DNA from: Ceratobasidium sp. AG-K
Taxonomy: Eukaryota; Basidiomycota; Agaricomycetes; Cantharellales; Ceratobasidiaceae
Direction: 5' to 3'
Length of the DNA stretch: 64,000 nucleotides
NCBI GenBank assembly: GCA_037039685.1
Contig: JAWNGF010000016.1
Span: 620,001 to 684,000, forward strand
Under the pieces are notes generated by a model. It saw only the letters and a list, made by a program, of their open reading frames with translations, did not search any database and had not been told where the DNA came from. Positions 36,523 to 46,189 of this stretch are shown piece after piece (positions within the stretch are counted from its first letter, which is position 1; the number at the start of each line of letters is the position of its first letter). The position numbers and the translations under genes were made by a program.

Positions 36523-37829
36523 TTACTCCTGGGCTTCTCCTTTTCCTGACTTGTCTTCAGATTCTGACAATATTTCTCCTTCATGACCACTCATAGCAGC
36601 TGATGGGCATTTGTTTGCTGTATGACCACTTCCACCACAATTGAAGCACTTGAGGATTGTCTTTCCTTTCCCATCCAGTTCCATGGGTCCAGGCCCTTGA
36701 GGGTCTGGTTGTGTTGTTTTTGTGGTAGTTGTGGTGTATGTGAACGGTGCTGGGGCAGTATTGTTGTCCTTTTGGATTACTCTGAATGATTCCTTGGTTG
36801 CTGTTTTGGCTCCATCCCAATATACAAAGGGTGTCTTCATGTTATTAATGGTTTCAACATGAGATATGGTCCCTTTGAAGTTTTTACCCCATTTGTTTTT
36901 GTAAACTTTATCTCCTGGGTAGAGAAGAGAGTGCCTATTCCCTTGGTTTTGTGTAGTTTGTGTGGTTGTTGTAGAGGAACCTTGGGTTTTACCCCCCCCT
37001 TGAGATTGTTGTGACTTCTGTTCATCATCCAAAGCCATCTGCTTTGCATCAATTTCCAGCGCCTTGGAAAATAATTGTTCTTTGGTTTTAGTTGCATAAT
37101 CCCAATTTTGCTGTAGCAGGGTCCTCTTGATATTGACTTGAGACCTTCATAGAAATGGTCCCTTAGATCCACATCACTATACCCCAGAATAGAGGAATAA
37201 GTTTGAAAATCTTTGAGGTACTCTTGCACTGTCTTTGTCTGTTCCAGTGCACGATATTTTTGTCTGTATTTTTGTTCCCTGTCTGGCTCCTGGAATCAAC
37301 ATTTGACTTCAGTCCAAAATCCTGCCCAATCTGCTAACCAAGTTACTGATGGTCTTGCCAGATTGTGGTGACTTGTTAAGAAAGGTTGTAACCATTTGTG
37401 TGCTTTTCCTGTCATATAGGAAATGGCAAAATTGACCTTTTCTTTGTCTGATACTGTTGGTTTTTGGACTGTTATGTATCCCATGATCAGATTTTTGAAT
37501 ATTGGGGTTTTATCCCAATTTTTGCCATCAAATGTGTCCGGTTTTTTTGCCTGAAGAGGTTTGGATGCTACTAATGCTGGTCCCAATAGTCTCGTGAATT
37601 GTGATTGTAAATGATTAATTATATCTTCTAATTGTGTGATTTCTGAGCCAAAATGTTGACAATCAACAAGGGCTAACAAAGCTTTAGTGTCTGCATTGGT
37701 AGCAGTTCTATTTAGCCCTTCAATTTGTTGACAGGCATATTATAATCCTCCTGCAACATCGCTTTTACTGGAATTTTCTGTAAAAGCGCTTTGGGGTGCT
37801 GGGTATGTGTTTACAGTTGTTGTGGCCAT
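36523..37829 (-). pseudogene. G5 gag with zinc knuckle, broken
   Basis: Starts at the ATG at 37829, 24 nt after the ORF0 stop. The capsid-like part at 37679-37150 reads 'KPDTFDGKNWDKTPIFKNL', 'AISYMTGKAHKWLQPFL', 'DFQTYSSILGYSDVDLRDHF'. The nucleocapsid at about 36640-36590 has a complete C-x2-C-x4-H-x4-C: 'CFNCGGSGHTANKC'. It ends at 36523 in an acidic, Ser-rich tail. At least two frameshifts (near 37250 and 37040) and a stop break it. It aligns along its length with the open gag of G6. Confidence 0.85.
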
Positions 37830-37853
37830 GATGGAGGTGTGAGGAGAGAAATT

Positions 37854-38650
37854 TTATTGGGAACCAATTCCATATAGAACAGTGTTTCTAATTTCTCAGT
37901 GTCTTTTCTGTCTTTTATGAAACATATAAATCACAAAAAACTCAGAGTTAAATCCTCCCCATCTAAGGAGGATGCATTCTTGTTGCCTATGATGTCAAAA
38001 GTCGAATATGTGTAATTATTGTAGACCTCCTCTTTGAAGGCAATCAAAGATTGTATGTGCACTTGTCTTCTTTCTTGTTGATATTGTTCAGCGAGCTGTT
38101 TGAGGTGGTGGGGTAATAAAGCTCCCACTGTAATAAAGGTTGGTTAATTGCAATTTTTGTAGGTTGAACTCAAAGGCCTACTGATGTATTATTGGTTTGG
38201 TTATTTTTCCAAGGAGTTCCTTGATTTTTTTCCAATGCCACTTCTCCTGTTGTTTGAGCTTCTTGATTTGCTTTGTTTGATGCTTGATGTTGGCTGTTTG
38301 CTGGTTAATTATTTTTAGCAAATTATTGTTATGTTCAATCAAGGAATCAACAGCATTGTTGAGGCTATTGGTATTGATTTTTACCAATTTGATTTCGTGA
38401 TTGAGCTCTTGTTCACTCTTTTCACATTGCTGATGTAGGTACTGGATGCCCCACTCTATTTGCATGTTATCCTCCTCCCTTGCTTCTTGGATGCCCTTAA
38501 CAGTATAAATTTGTTCAATAAGGGTCCTATCTATCTTGTCAACCTTTTCCTTGATTCAGTCAACACGTTGGTCAACTAGACCAATGGTTTCCCCACTGAT
38601 AGTAATAAGGGGGGAGAGTGTGGGAAGATCAAACACTGCAAGAAGTTAGG
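37854..38650 (-). pseudogene. G5 ORF0: coiled-coil protein upstream of gag, unknown
   Basis: Minus-strand ORF between leader and gag, related to the ORF at 44897-45720 in G6. The N-terminal part (about 38600-38180) is a long coiled coil: 'KVDKIDRTLIEQI', 'NTNSLNNAVDSLIEHNNNLL', 'IKKLKQQEKWHWKKIKELL'. The C-terminal part (38128-37854) is a small domain, 'QVHIQSLIAFKEEVYNN' and 'LDGEDLTLSFL', ending 'LYGIGSQ' with the stop at 37854-37856, 24 nt before the gag ATG. One frameshift and two stops break it. The function is unknown to me; the conserved placement in two families argues that it was a real protein. Confidence 0.6.
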
Positions 38651-39101
38651 CCTGGTTGTGATGTTATCACACCAGACATACTACTTATAGCAACAACTTT
38701 GCTGATAAGATTCTTGATGATCATGAGTTGATTTGCTAATCCCTTGCTTCTAATACCTAGCATTGAACAATCCCTACTGATAATCAACAGCCTTGGATGG
38801 GTGTGATGTATAGCAGGTTTTTTTGCAAGTGGGTAATTCAGTGGTCTAGGGACACTCAATGTGTTTGCCTTAATGGCCAATTGGAAGATTCCTAAGCAAT
38901 GCTTTTTCACCCTTAGGATCTACACCAGGATCAGTGGCTATGCTAACAGTTTAAATAGTGTCTAAGCTAGTACTGCACTATTGCCTGTGGTAGTAGCTCC
39001 GTTGATCTCAAAGGATCAGCAACAAATTGCACAACACAGGTCTCAACAGGGAAGTGGTAGACAAATATGGAAAGCAATGACCCAAATGTGGTGATCACTG
39101 A

Positions 39102-39113
39102 ATGGCTTGACCT
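39102..39113 (-). promoter_or_regulatory. Primer-binding site of G5 (self-priming type)
   Basis: Minus strand AGGTCAAGCCAT, 2 bp inside the 5' LTR. It is perfectly complementary over 12 bp to ATGGCTTGACCT (minus strand of 39239-39250) in the 5' LTR, which lies downstream of TATATAAG. Confidence 0.75.
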
Positions 39114-39115
39114 AA

Positions 39116-39506
39116 TGTCCCAACTCAACAATTAGGTAGCTAAACTTATAGTTAAGAAGCTCAATTGCAAATGTGCAAGAGCTTAAGGAAGTGCAATGTT
39201 TAGATAGATATATGAATTTGGCAAGTCCTATGGAAAGGAGGTCAAGCCATGTCGTTAACAGGCTTGCCCTCCAAGCTTATATACATGAGAGTGAACTGCC
39301 CTGTCTCAACAGAGGCAATGTGGGAAATCCTTATCTGTATCAAATACAAGATCCAATTTGATATGACTTGGCTTATCAGAAGCACCACAAATTGCCAAAG
39401 GAACAACAAATAGGTCACATGATCTGGACAAGATAATTGTACCAAAAAAGGAAAGTGTCTTGGAAAAAAGATATAAAACCAGGATAAATGTTATGAGGTC
39501 ATAACA
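39116..39506 (-). repeat. 5' LTR of G5
   Basis: 391 bp. The minus strand reads TGTTATGACC to GAGTTGGGACA. It has a TATA box (minus TATATAAG near 39285) and the probable transcript start ATGGCTTGACC about 30 bp later. Confidence 0.93.
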
Positions 39507-39662
39507 GTTATCCAACCTTTCTGCTTTGGCTGAGTTTTTGCCAATATCTCCCAACCCTCCTGGGATGGTTCCAGTGCTGGGAGGCCTTGTTTGTTGCTGT
39601 GGTCTTAGTGACTCTGTGCAGTCTTGTGAGGGCCTTGCCCTTTGTGGTGGGTTTGCCCATAC

Positions 39663-40075
39663 TGTCCCGACTTGGGTCAATTAGGTGTATAAAAGGTTAA
39701 GGGGTTTGACTTAGACAAGCCTTAGAACCCAAGGAGTAGTAATAGTTAAGAGGATTGATTGATCAAGTCCTAGTGGAGAGGAGGTCAAGCCTTGTCGTTA
39801 ACTGGCTTGACCTCTGGGTTTCTATACATGAGGGATCAGTGCCACATCATCATCTATCAGTGTGAGAAAGCCAAGTACAACCGATGATAAGCAAGATAAG
39901 AAGTATGACTTGACATTCTGGAAGTTCCGGAAGCAACACCAATATCAAATGAAAAGACAAATATGTCACATGATACAAGTTAGGCGCCAGAAGATATTTG
40001 TACCAAAAAAGGAAAGTGTTCGGAAAAAAGATATAAAATCAGAATAAAATGTCTGAGCTTAGTCAGCTCATGACA
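39663..40075 (-). repeat. 3' LTR of G6 (family 4)
   Basis: 413 bp. The minus strand reads TGTCATGAGC to AAGTCGGGACA, partner of 46190-46602. Confidence 0.95.
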
Positions 40076-40085
40076 TTACCCCCTC

Positions 40086-41213
40086 CTAAGGGCCTGGCAC
40101 AGTGGGATGGAGTCTGTGAAATTTATCAACTAGTTCAGGAGCATTCTTGAGGTCTTCCTTTGATTGCCAAGAATTGTCTGCATGAGAGTATCCTTTCCAC
40201 TTGACATAATAGTGGAGTTGACGGCGGATTTTCTTGGAATTAAGGATCTCTTTGACTTCCCATTCTTCTTCTCCTTCTTGTGTGACAATAGGGGGTGGTT
40301 GAGCAGGTTCACGACCATGGGGATCAGAGTGAAATTTCTTTAGCAGCATGACATGAAAGACAGGATGAATCTTCATTGATTTTGGTAATTCCAGTCTAAA
40401 GGTGTGAGTCCCTACTTTTTCCAGTACTTTGTAAGGACCTAAAACTTTGTGGGAGAGTTTTACTGAAGGTCTGTCTGTGGATATGTTTTGATGACTAAGC
40501 CAGACTTTATCTCCAGGGTTTATCTCTTCTGGTTCTTTGGCTCCTTTATCAAAATAGTGTTTGTAGGATTGGTTTGCTAGAATGAGAGTGGCTTCAACTT
40601 CATCGTATCCTTTCAACAGGAATTCCGCATGGGCATCAGCTTCAGGAACAGTATAGTCTGATTCTTCCCCAATGTTCATTCTAGGGTTGAAACCTTGGCA
40701 GATCTGGAAAGGGGTTTTGCCAGTGGATGCTTGAATTCCATTGTTGTAAGCAAATTCTGCCATAGGGAGTAGGGCTACCCAGTCATTTTGCCTGTGGTTG
40801 ACAAAAGCCCTGATAAAGATTTCAACAACTTGGTTTGCCTGTTCGGACTGTCCGTCTGTCCTTGGATGATATGCTGTGCTGAAGCTGGGTTTTACATCCA
40901 ACCGTTTATACAGATGCTTAATGAACTTTGAGTTGAAGCCGGAACCTCTATCCGAGACTGTTGCTTTTGGGGTGCCGTGAAGTTTCCAAATGTTTGCGAC
41001 AAAGATATTGGCTATGTCTACTGCTGTGGCTGTTGATTTGCAAGGGAGATAATGTGCGATCTTGGAGAACCAATCTACAACTGTTAGGATTGCGTCATAT
41101 CCTTCTGACTCTGGGAGCCCTACAATCATGTTGTAGGAGATCTCCTCCCAAGGTCTCTCAGGAATATGTAAAGGACGCAGTAGTCCTGTGGGGAGTTGGT
41201 TTGATGGTTTAAC
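40086..41213 (-). pseudogene. G6 integrase core, GPY module and chromodomain (after the nonsense codon)
   Basis: Continues the pol frame after a TGA at about 41217-41215. The frame is open from there through 'LPTGLLRPLHIPERPWEE' to the core. The first catalytic Asp is replaced ('ISYNMIVGLPESEGYD'), the second is present ('TVSDRGSGFNSKF') and the Glu is present ('DGQSEQANQVVE'). The GPY module reads 'HKVLGPYKVLEKVGTH'. The chromodomain is at about residues 285-335 of the ATG-started run: 'EEWEVKEILNSKKI', 'YYVKWKGYSHADNSW'. The stop is at 40086, next to the polypurine tract. Apart from the nonsense codon and the Asp change it looks intact. Confidence 0.88.
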
Positions 41214-43484
41214 TCAAATGCATGTTTTGCAGTGTGACATGTAAGAGTTGACAAATTTCTTCATGGTTGGCCAGTAGTAAGTTCTTGAGATCAATTCCAG
41301 TGTTCTTGCTTGTCCAGGATGCCCTGCTGTAATATTGTCATGGCGCAATTCCAATATCAGGTTTCTGACTGTTTCATCCCTGGGGACAAAGATCTTTCCT
41401 TTGAACATTAGGAGACCTTCTTTGTATTCCCTGTCTTTGACCTTTTCTCCGTTTCTCAGCTTATTGTGAGCTTCCTCTAATCTTGGATCTTTGAGGATTG
41501 CTTCTCTGATTAGGTCATTAATCTCCTGGTCAGGGGTAATAGCCGAAATAAAAGTGTCTGGTTTGAGGAGAACTTGGTTCTCTGCCCCCCCCAAAGGTTC
41601 TAGGTCGTATTGCCTTGAGAGAATGTCTGCTTTTTTATTCTGGTTTCCTGGCCTGTACATGATTTGGAAGTTGAAGTCCACCAGGAAGTTCATCCAACGG
41701 ATTTGGTGTTGGTTCAGTTGTTTGGATGAGGAGAAGTATTCCAAATTCTTGTGATCTGTTATGACTTGAACAGCTCTTTCTGTGCCTTGAAGTAAGTGCC
41801 GCCATTCTTTGAAGGCCCTGATAATTGCCAATAGTTCTTTGTCAAAAATGTCATAGTTTTGTTCAGCCAGATTTAGTGATTTAGAAAGGAAAGCTACTGG
41901 GTGTAATTTTCCTTCTTCATCCTTTTGAGATAAGACTGCTCCTGTGGCAAACCCTGAAGCATCTGTTTTGAGGAAAAACTCCTTATTTTGATTGGGCTGC
42001 ATCATTACAGGTGCCATCTTAAGAGCTTCCTTTAGTGCATTCATGGCGTCTTGTTCTTTGCTTGTCCACTGCCACTTTTGGTCCTTCTTGAGTAGGTTGG
42101 ATAGAGGTCTGGCTTTGCTGGCAAAGTCTTGAATGAACCTTTGATAGAAATTGACAAATCCTAGGAACTCCTGAACTTGTTTAACGTTCTTGGGTGCTTT
42201 CCAATTCATAGCCGCTGTGACCTTTTCCTGATCCGTTTCGATTCCTTTATTGGAAATGACCAGTCCTACCCAGTCCAGTTTGGTTTGGTGGAACTTGCAT
42301 TTCCTCAGTTTTGCAATCAACTTGTGTTCCCTTAGTCTTCTTAGCACCTCTTTGATGTGACCTGGATGATCTTTGACTCGTTTGGAAAAAATGAAGATAT
42401 CATCAATGTATACAAGCACAAAAATCCCCATGATGTCCCTGAATATAGAGTTCATTAGGGACTGGAAGCTTGATGGAGCATTTTTGAGACCAAAGGGCAT
42501 GACTTTCCATTCATACATGCCATACTGAGTTTTGAAGTCTGTTTTCCATTCATGTCCTGCTGCTATTTGGGTTTGATGGAATCCCTGTGCCAAGTCCAGA
42601 GTGGTACCAATGACAAATCCTTCCAGGGCCCTTAACCATTGATCCAGTAGAGGGATTCCACTTGCATTGAATTTGCATAGCAAATTCACATATCTATAGT
42701 CAATGCAAAAGTGTAGCTCTGGGTTGTTTGGATCTTCTGGATGGGGTTTTTCGATGAATAGAACCGGCAATGCTAAAGGAGACTTGGAAATTTGAATGTG
42801 TCCCCTTTGGATGAGGGTTTCCAGTACTTTCTTCATTTCTTTGTCTTTGGCTGGGGACGTTTTGTAAATGGGACCATGCTTTAATTTGGCTTCTGGTAGG
42901 AGGTCCAGTTTAATGTTGGTTGGTCTGTGAGGTGGGAGTTCTTCCAATCTGGATTCATCAAATACGTCTGCAAACTCCTTGTATTCTTCTGGTAATGTAG
43001 TTTCCGCTGCAATCTGGAGTGTAGATGGGACTTCTAGGCAGTTTTTGGAGCAGAACTTGCTTGTGTATGCAATAATCCTATTTTTCCAATTAATTTGTGG
43101 GTTATGTTTCTTGAGCCATGACATTCCGAGTACAATGGGGTGTCTTCCAATGTTTGTGACGTGACATTCTATTTTGCTGGAATGTGTTCCCATGACAAGT
43201 TTAAATTTGGTATAGTGGGTGACCTTTCCGGACAAAACTTCCCGCCCGTCTACAACTTGCAGAGTTTTTGGTTTTTTGTATTGAAAAAGGGGAAGGTTTG
43301 CTTCTTTTGCAAGGGAAGGGTTGATGAAGCAGGAGGTTGCGCTGCAATCAAGGAGTGCTTGTCCAGAGAATTTTTTTGATTTGTAAACTGACTTAGAATC
43401 AGGAGCCGTAGTTAGTGGATGAGTGGTGAAATCAAGGTATAATTGGTTTTCATTTGATATTGACATGATTTCCAGTTCATCCAT
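41214..43484 (-). CDS. G6 pol: protease, reverse transcriptase, RNase H, integrase N-terminus
   Basis: 756 codons from the ATG at 43484, which lies 35 nt after the gag stop. Protease at residues 45-60: 'LLDCSATSCFI' stands where 'DSGATSCFI' is found in G5, so the Gly is Ser. RT spans about residues 220-400, with 'GTTLDLAQGFHQTQI', 'MPFGLKNAPSSFQSLMNSI' and an intact Y-I-D-D ('LVYIDDIFIFSK'). RNase H is at about 480-590 ('KEFFLKTDASGFATGAVLSQ', 'FDKELLAIIRAFKEW', 'ITDHKNLEYF'). The integrase zinc domain is near the end ('AGHPGQARTLELISRTYYW', 'CKTC'). The frame then meets TGA, and the rest of integrase follows in the same frame. Possibly translated by reinitiation after gag. Confidence 0.9.
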   Translation of the reverse strand: MDELEIMSISNENQLYLDFTTHPLTTAPDSKSVYKSKKFSGQALLDCSATSCFINPSLAKEANLPLFQYKKPKTLQVVDGREVLSGKVTHYTKFKLVMGTHSSKIECHVTNIGRHPIVLGMSWLKKHNPQINWKNRIIAYTSKFCSKNCLEVPSTLQIAAETTLPEEYKEFADVFDESRLEELPPHRPTNIKLDLLPEAKLKHGPIYKTSPAKDKEMKKVLETLIQRGHIQISKSPLALPVLFIEKPHPEDPNNPELHFCIDYRYVNLLCKFNASGIPLLDQWLRALEGFVIGTTLDLAQGFHQTQIAAGHEWKTDFKTQYGMYEWKVMPFGLKNAPSSFQSLMNSIFRDIMGIFVLVYIDDIFIFSKRVKDHPGHIKEVLRRLREHKLIAKLRKCKFHQTKLDWVGLVISNKGIETDQEKVTAAMNWKAPKNVKQVQEFLGFVNFYQRFIQDFASKARPLSNLLKKDQKWQWTSKEQDAMNALKEALKMAPVMMQPNQNKEFFLKTDASGFATGAVLSQKDEEGKLHPVAFLSKSLNLAEQNYDIFDKELLAIIRAFKEWRHLLQGTERAVQVITDHKNLEYFSSSKQLNQHQIRWMNFLVDFNFQIMYRPGNQNKKADILSRQYDLEPLGGAENQVLLKPDTFISAITPDQEINDLIREAILKDPRLEEAHNKLRNGEKVKDREYKEGLLMFKGKIFVPRDETVRNLILELRHDNITAGHPGQARTLELISRTYYWPTMKKFVNSYMSHCKTCI

Positions 43485-43519
43485 ATTACTAGCTAATATA
43501 TCACCGAGTACTTGGCTCC

Positions 43520-44872
43520 TTAATAAGCCTTGGTGACGTCTTTTCCCGACTTGCTGTCTGAAGAGATTTCTTCAATCTGGGCTTCAAACCCTGATGCTGT
43601 GTTCTTGGAAGGACAGACTCTTGCTGAATGTCCCTTGCCGCCGCAGGTGAAGCAAATCATGGGTCCTTTTCCTTTTCCATCTAGATCCATTGCATTGGGA
43701 TCCTTAACAGGAGTGGAAGATTTGGGTGATTGGACACTAGGAGCATTGAAAGTGCTAGTTTGGGTGTCTTTTTGAATTGCTCCAAATGGGACATTTCCTT
43801 TTGTTCCATCATCCCAGGAGATCTGTGGAACTGCACGGCCTTTTGCGTTTCTGGAAATACTTGAGATTTTTCCATATTGCACCCCCCCTGTAGGTTTTGA
43901 CATGAAGACACAATTGTTTATATTGAACCTTTGACCTAGTGAGGTGTTTGGAGTGTTTGTGGTCACCTTAGGTGTAGTTTGTTTTGAAGTGCTGGCTTGT
44001 AGGCTTTGAACCTTTTTTGGTGCGTTAATGGCATTCATTGTGGAATCAATTTCCAGGGCTCGTTTGCAAACTTGGTTAAATGTCCTAGTTGCTTCATGGG
44101 GTTTGAAGTTCTGTGATACCATGGCCATTTTGATTTCATCTTTAAGACTGTCATAGAAATCATCACAAAGTACTTGATCAGTGTACCCAAGTACTGATGA
44201 ATAAGTGACAAAATCCTGTAGATAATCTTGAACAGAATTCTTCTGGACCAACTTTTTGTATAGTTGTCTATATTGGTCGATTTTGTGGACGTCGCCGAAC
44301 CTAGCTTGCATTTTGTTCCAGAATTCATCTATGTCATGTAGCCAATTAGTTGCTCCTCTTCTTGCCGTATCTACATCAATTCCAGGTTGCATCCATACGT
44401 AGGCAGGTCCTTTGCAATAACCCATGATATAGGTGATTTTTTGTTCTGTAGTTGCCTGCAGGGATGTATGGTTTATGTACAAGGTACATTGCGACTTAAA
44501 CTCATCAAATTTGTCTACATCTCCAGAGAATTCTTCTGGGGGATGCATTTTGAGTTTGTATCCTGGAGTAGTTGTTGATGCAGTCATGGAGGGTGTTGCT
44601 CCCCGGTTTGCTAGTGATTGAGATACCGCCGTTATTAATTGGTGAAGAGGTGCAATCTGTGAGGTTTGGTTTTGAATTGCCATGACATCCGCAACAGTGT
44701 TGTCAATTCCTTGTTCTAGTGTGGCAGTGATGCTATTCAAGGCATTGATGTGGCCGTTTATCTTTTGCACCTCATCTATTAGAGCATTGATTGCGTGTGC
44801 TACTACATTGGGTGGGGATGTTTCAGATATTTGGGTGAACCCTCCTTGACTTGGTGATGGGGCTCTAGACAT
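43520..44872 (-). CDS. G6 gag, intact
   Basis: 450 codons, ATG at 44872, 24 nt after the ORF0 stop. The N-terminal helical part reads 'VVAHAINALIDEVQKINGH'. Capsid-like region at about residues 105-280: 'MHPPEEFSGDVDKFDEFKSQ', 'ITYIMGYCKGPAYVWMQPG', 'DYLQDFVTYSSVLGYTD'. A basic, Thr/Ser-rich linker follows. One complete zinc knuckle is at about residues 412-425, 'CFTCGGKGHSARVC' (C-x2-C-x4-H-x4-C). A Ser/Asp-rich tail ends in 'DVTKAY'. It forms the particle and packages RNA. It is a separate ORF, not fused to pol. Confidence 0.92.
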   Translation of the reverse strand: MSRAPSPSQGGFTQISETSPPNVVAHAINALIDEVQKINGHINALNSITATLEQGIDNTVADVMAIQNQTSQIAPLHQLITAVSQSLANRGATPSMTASTTTPGYKLKMHPPEEFSGDVDKFDEFKSQCTLYINHTSLQATTEQKITYIMGYCKGPAYVWMQPGIDVDTARRGATNWLHDIDEFWNKMQARFGDVHKIDQYRQLYKKLVQKNSVQDYLQDFVTYSSVLGYTDQVLCDDFYDSLKDEIKMAMVSQNFKPHEATRTFNQVCKRALEIDSTMNAINAPKKVQSLQASTSKQTTPKVTTNTPNTSLGQRFNINNCVFMSKPTGGVQYGKISSISRNAKGRAVPQISWDDGTKGNVPFGAIQKDTQTSTFNAPSVQSPKSSTPVKDPNAMDLDGKGKGPMICFTCGGKGHSARVCPSKNTASGFEAQIEEISSDSKSGKDVTKAY

Positions 44873-44896
44873 ATTGGAGCAGGGAGCAGTGTGGAT

Positions 44897-45720
44897 TTAT
44901 TGGGAGCCAAGACAGTACAGAATATTGCAAATCCTTCTGCAAACTTGTCTATCTTTAATGACACGTAAACTTCTTAAAAACACCAATTCAAGATTTTTGT
45001 CCTCCAGAAACAATGCATTGATCACTCCTAGTTTGTTGTACTGTTCGTATATGTAGTTACAATGAACGTCTTCAATAAAGAGTGATAGGGATTCTAGCCT
45101 GAGCTGTTCCCTGTGTTGTTCCTGTGTGAGTCGAGGTCTTGGTCCCACTGAAAAGGGTTGGGGGCAATGGTGTTAAGATGGTTTAGAAGGTGGTAATCCT
45201 GGTTAATAGGAATACACACTTCTGTAGCCAACTGACAGTATTTGCCTTTGATTTTGTCTTTAAGGGTTTTGATGGTGCGCCACTGACGTTTGTTGTTGTT
45301 GATGAGATTTTTGACCTTTCAAGTATGCTTTTCTTGGATTTTAATGAGTTGGTCGCAGTTTTCAATCAGGACACGGATTTGTTCTTGTAGGCACTCGACT
45401 TTGATGTTGGTGTCAGCAAGGTTTATGCTTTGGACACGGTCTTGATCAGCATGTTGCTTGTTTGTGTTCTCAATGCTGATTTCGACAAACTCAAGCCTTG
45501 AGTGAAGTGCTTGGTAGTTGGCTTCAAATTGATTGTAGTTTTTGTTGTTTCTTGTATGTTCAACCCTTAGTTCCTCTGCTTGTTCAACCTGATCTTCTTC
45601 TAGTACTTCAATTCGACTGTTTAACTTGTCGACTTTGGTGTCTAGATCAAGTACAAAGTCTTTTAGTCTAAAGACTGCTTCGCAGAGGCTAAAGAATGCG
45701 GGGAACACTTTTAAGGTTAA
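44897..45720 (-). pseudogene. G6 ORF0: coiled-coil protein upstream of gag, unknown
   Basis: The N-terminal coiled coil spans 45708-45319 ('FVLDLDTKVDKLNSRIEVLE', 'ADTNIKVECLQEQIRVLIEN') to a stop at 45319. The same frame resumes with 'RQWRTIKTLKDKIKGKY'. After a frameshift the C-terminal domain is open at 45148-44897 ('LRLESLSLFIEDVHCNYIY', 'LEDKNLELVFLRSL') and ends 'ILYCLGSQ'. The stop lies 24 nt before the gag ATG. G5 has a recognisable homologue in the same place with the same 24-nt gap and a similar C-terminus ('LYGIGSQ'). I do not recognise the protein. An RNA-binding or Gag-partner role would be speculation. Confidence 0.6.
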
Positions 45721-46175
45721 TTAGTCAGTTACTAATTAATCCTTTTTTAGTGCGTACTGATGGAAATGACAAATTGATGGGATTCTTGATGGATATGAGT
45801 GTTAACTTGGGTGGTGCTCCGACCACTTTCCAGGTTGGCTTGAGAGGATCTGGCTTCCTCAAGATGTTGATTGGGATGTGAAGGGTGCTGAATGCTAAGC
45901 TTTTGCTCTATATACTCCTTATCTGATCTTATCAGTTATCAGCAGCCTTGGGCGGGCGTGATAGCGACAGTGTATAACAGAGTAAGGGTGTATTTAGCTG
46001 ACTAAAGCCGCTATGACCTGAAAGAGGATAACAATTGGGTTCACTGACAGCGTATAGCAATGTGGGACTACTGGTCTATATTAAATATAGCTCTTTGTCT
46101 GTTGTACTATGCCCGTTTTCCCGTGTACGTTCTATCTACTTGGTGGAAAGCAGGAGCTTAAGGCTGATGCTTGTA

Positions 46176-46187
46176 AAGGCTTGACCT
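46176..46187 (-). promoter_or_regulatory. Primer-binding site of G6 (self-priming type)
   Basis: Minus strand AGGTCAAGCCTT, 2 bp inside the 5' LTR, perfectly complementary to AAGGCTTGACCT (minus strand of 46309-46320) in the LTR. The two bases at the end (TT/AA) differ from G5 (AT/AT) and change together in site and LTR. Confidence 0.78.
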
Positions 46188-46189
46188 AA

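Larger units (their letters stand above)
32682..39506 (-). mobile_element. Full-length Ty3/Gypsy chromovirus G5 nested in G4
   Basis: 6,825 bp, minus strand, two 391-bp LTRs (39116-39506 and 32682-33072). The flanks are ATTAT (32677-32681) and GTTAT (39507-39511), a target duplication with one mismatch. The order from the 5' end is LTR, primer-binding site, leader, ORF0, gag, protease, RT, RNase H, integrase, chromodomain, polypurine tract, LTR. Related to G6 at protein level, but with different LTRs. The largest open piece is 603 codons. The leader at about 38650-39101 has no ORF I can name. Confidence 0.92.
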
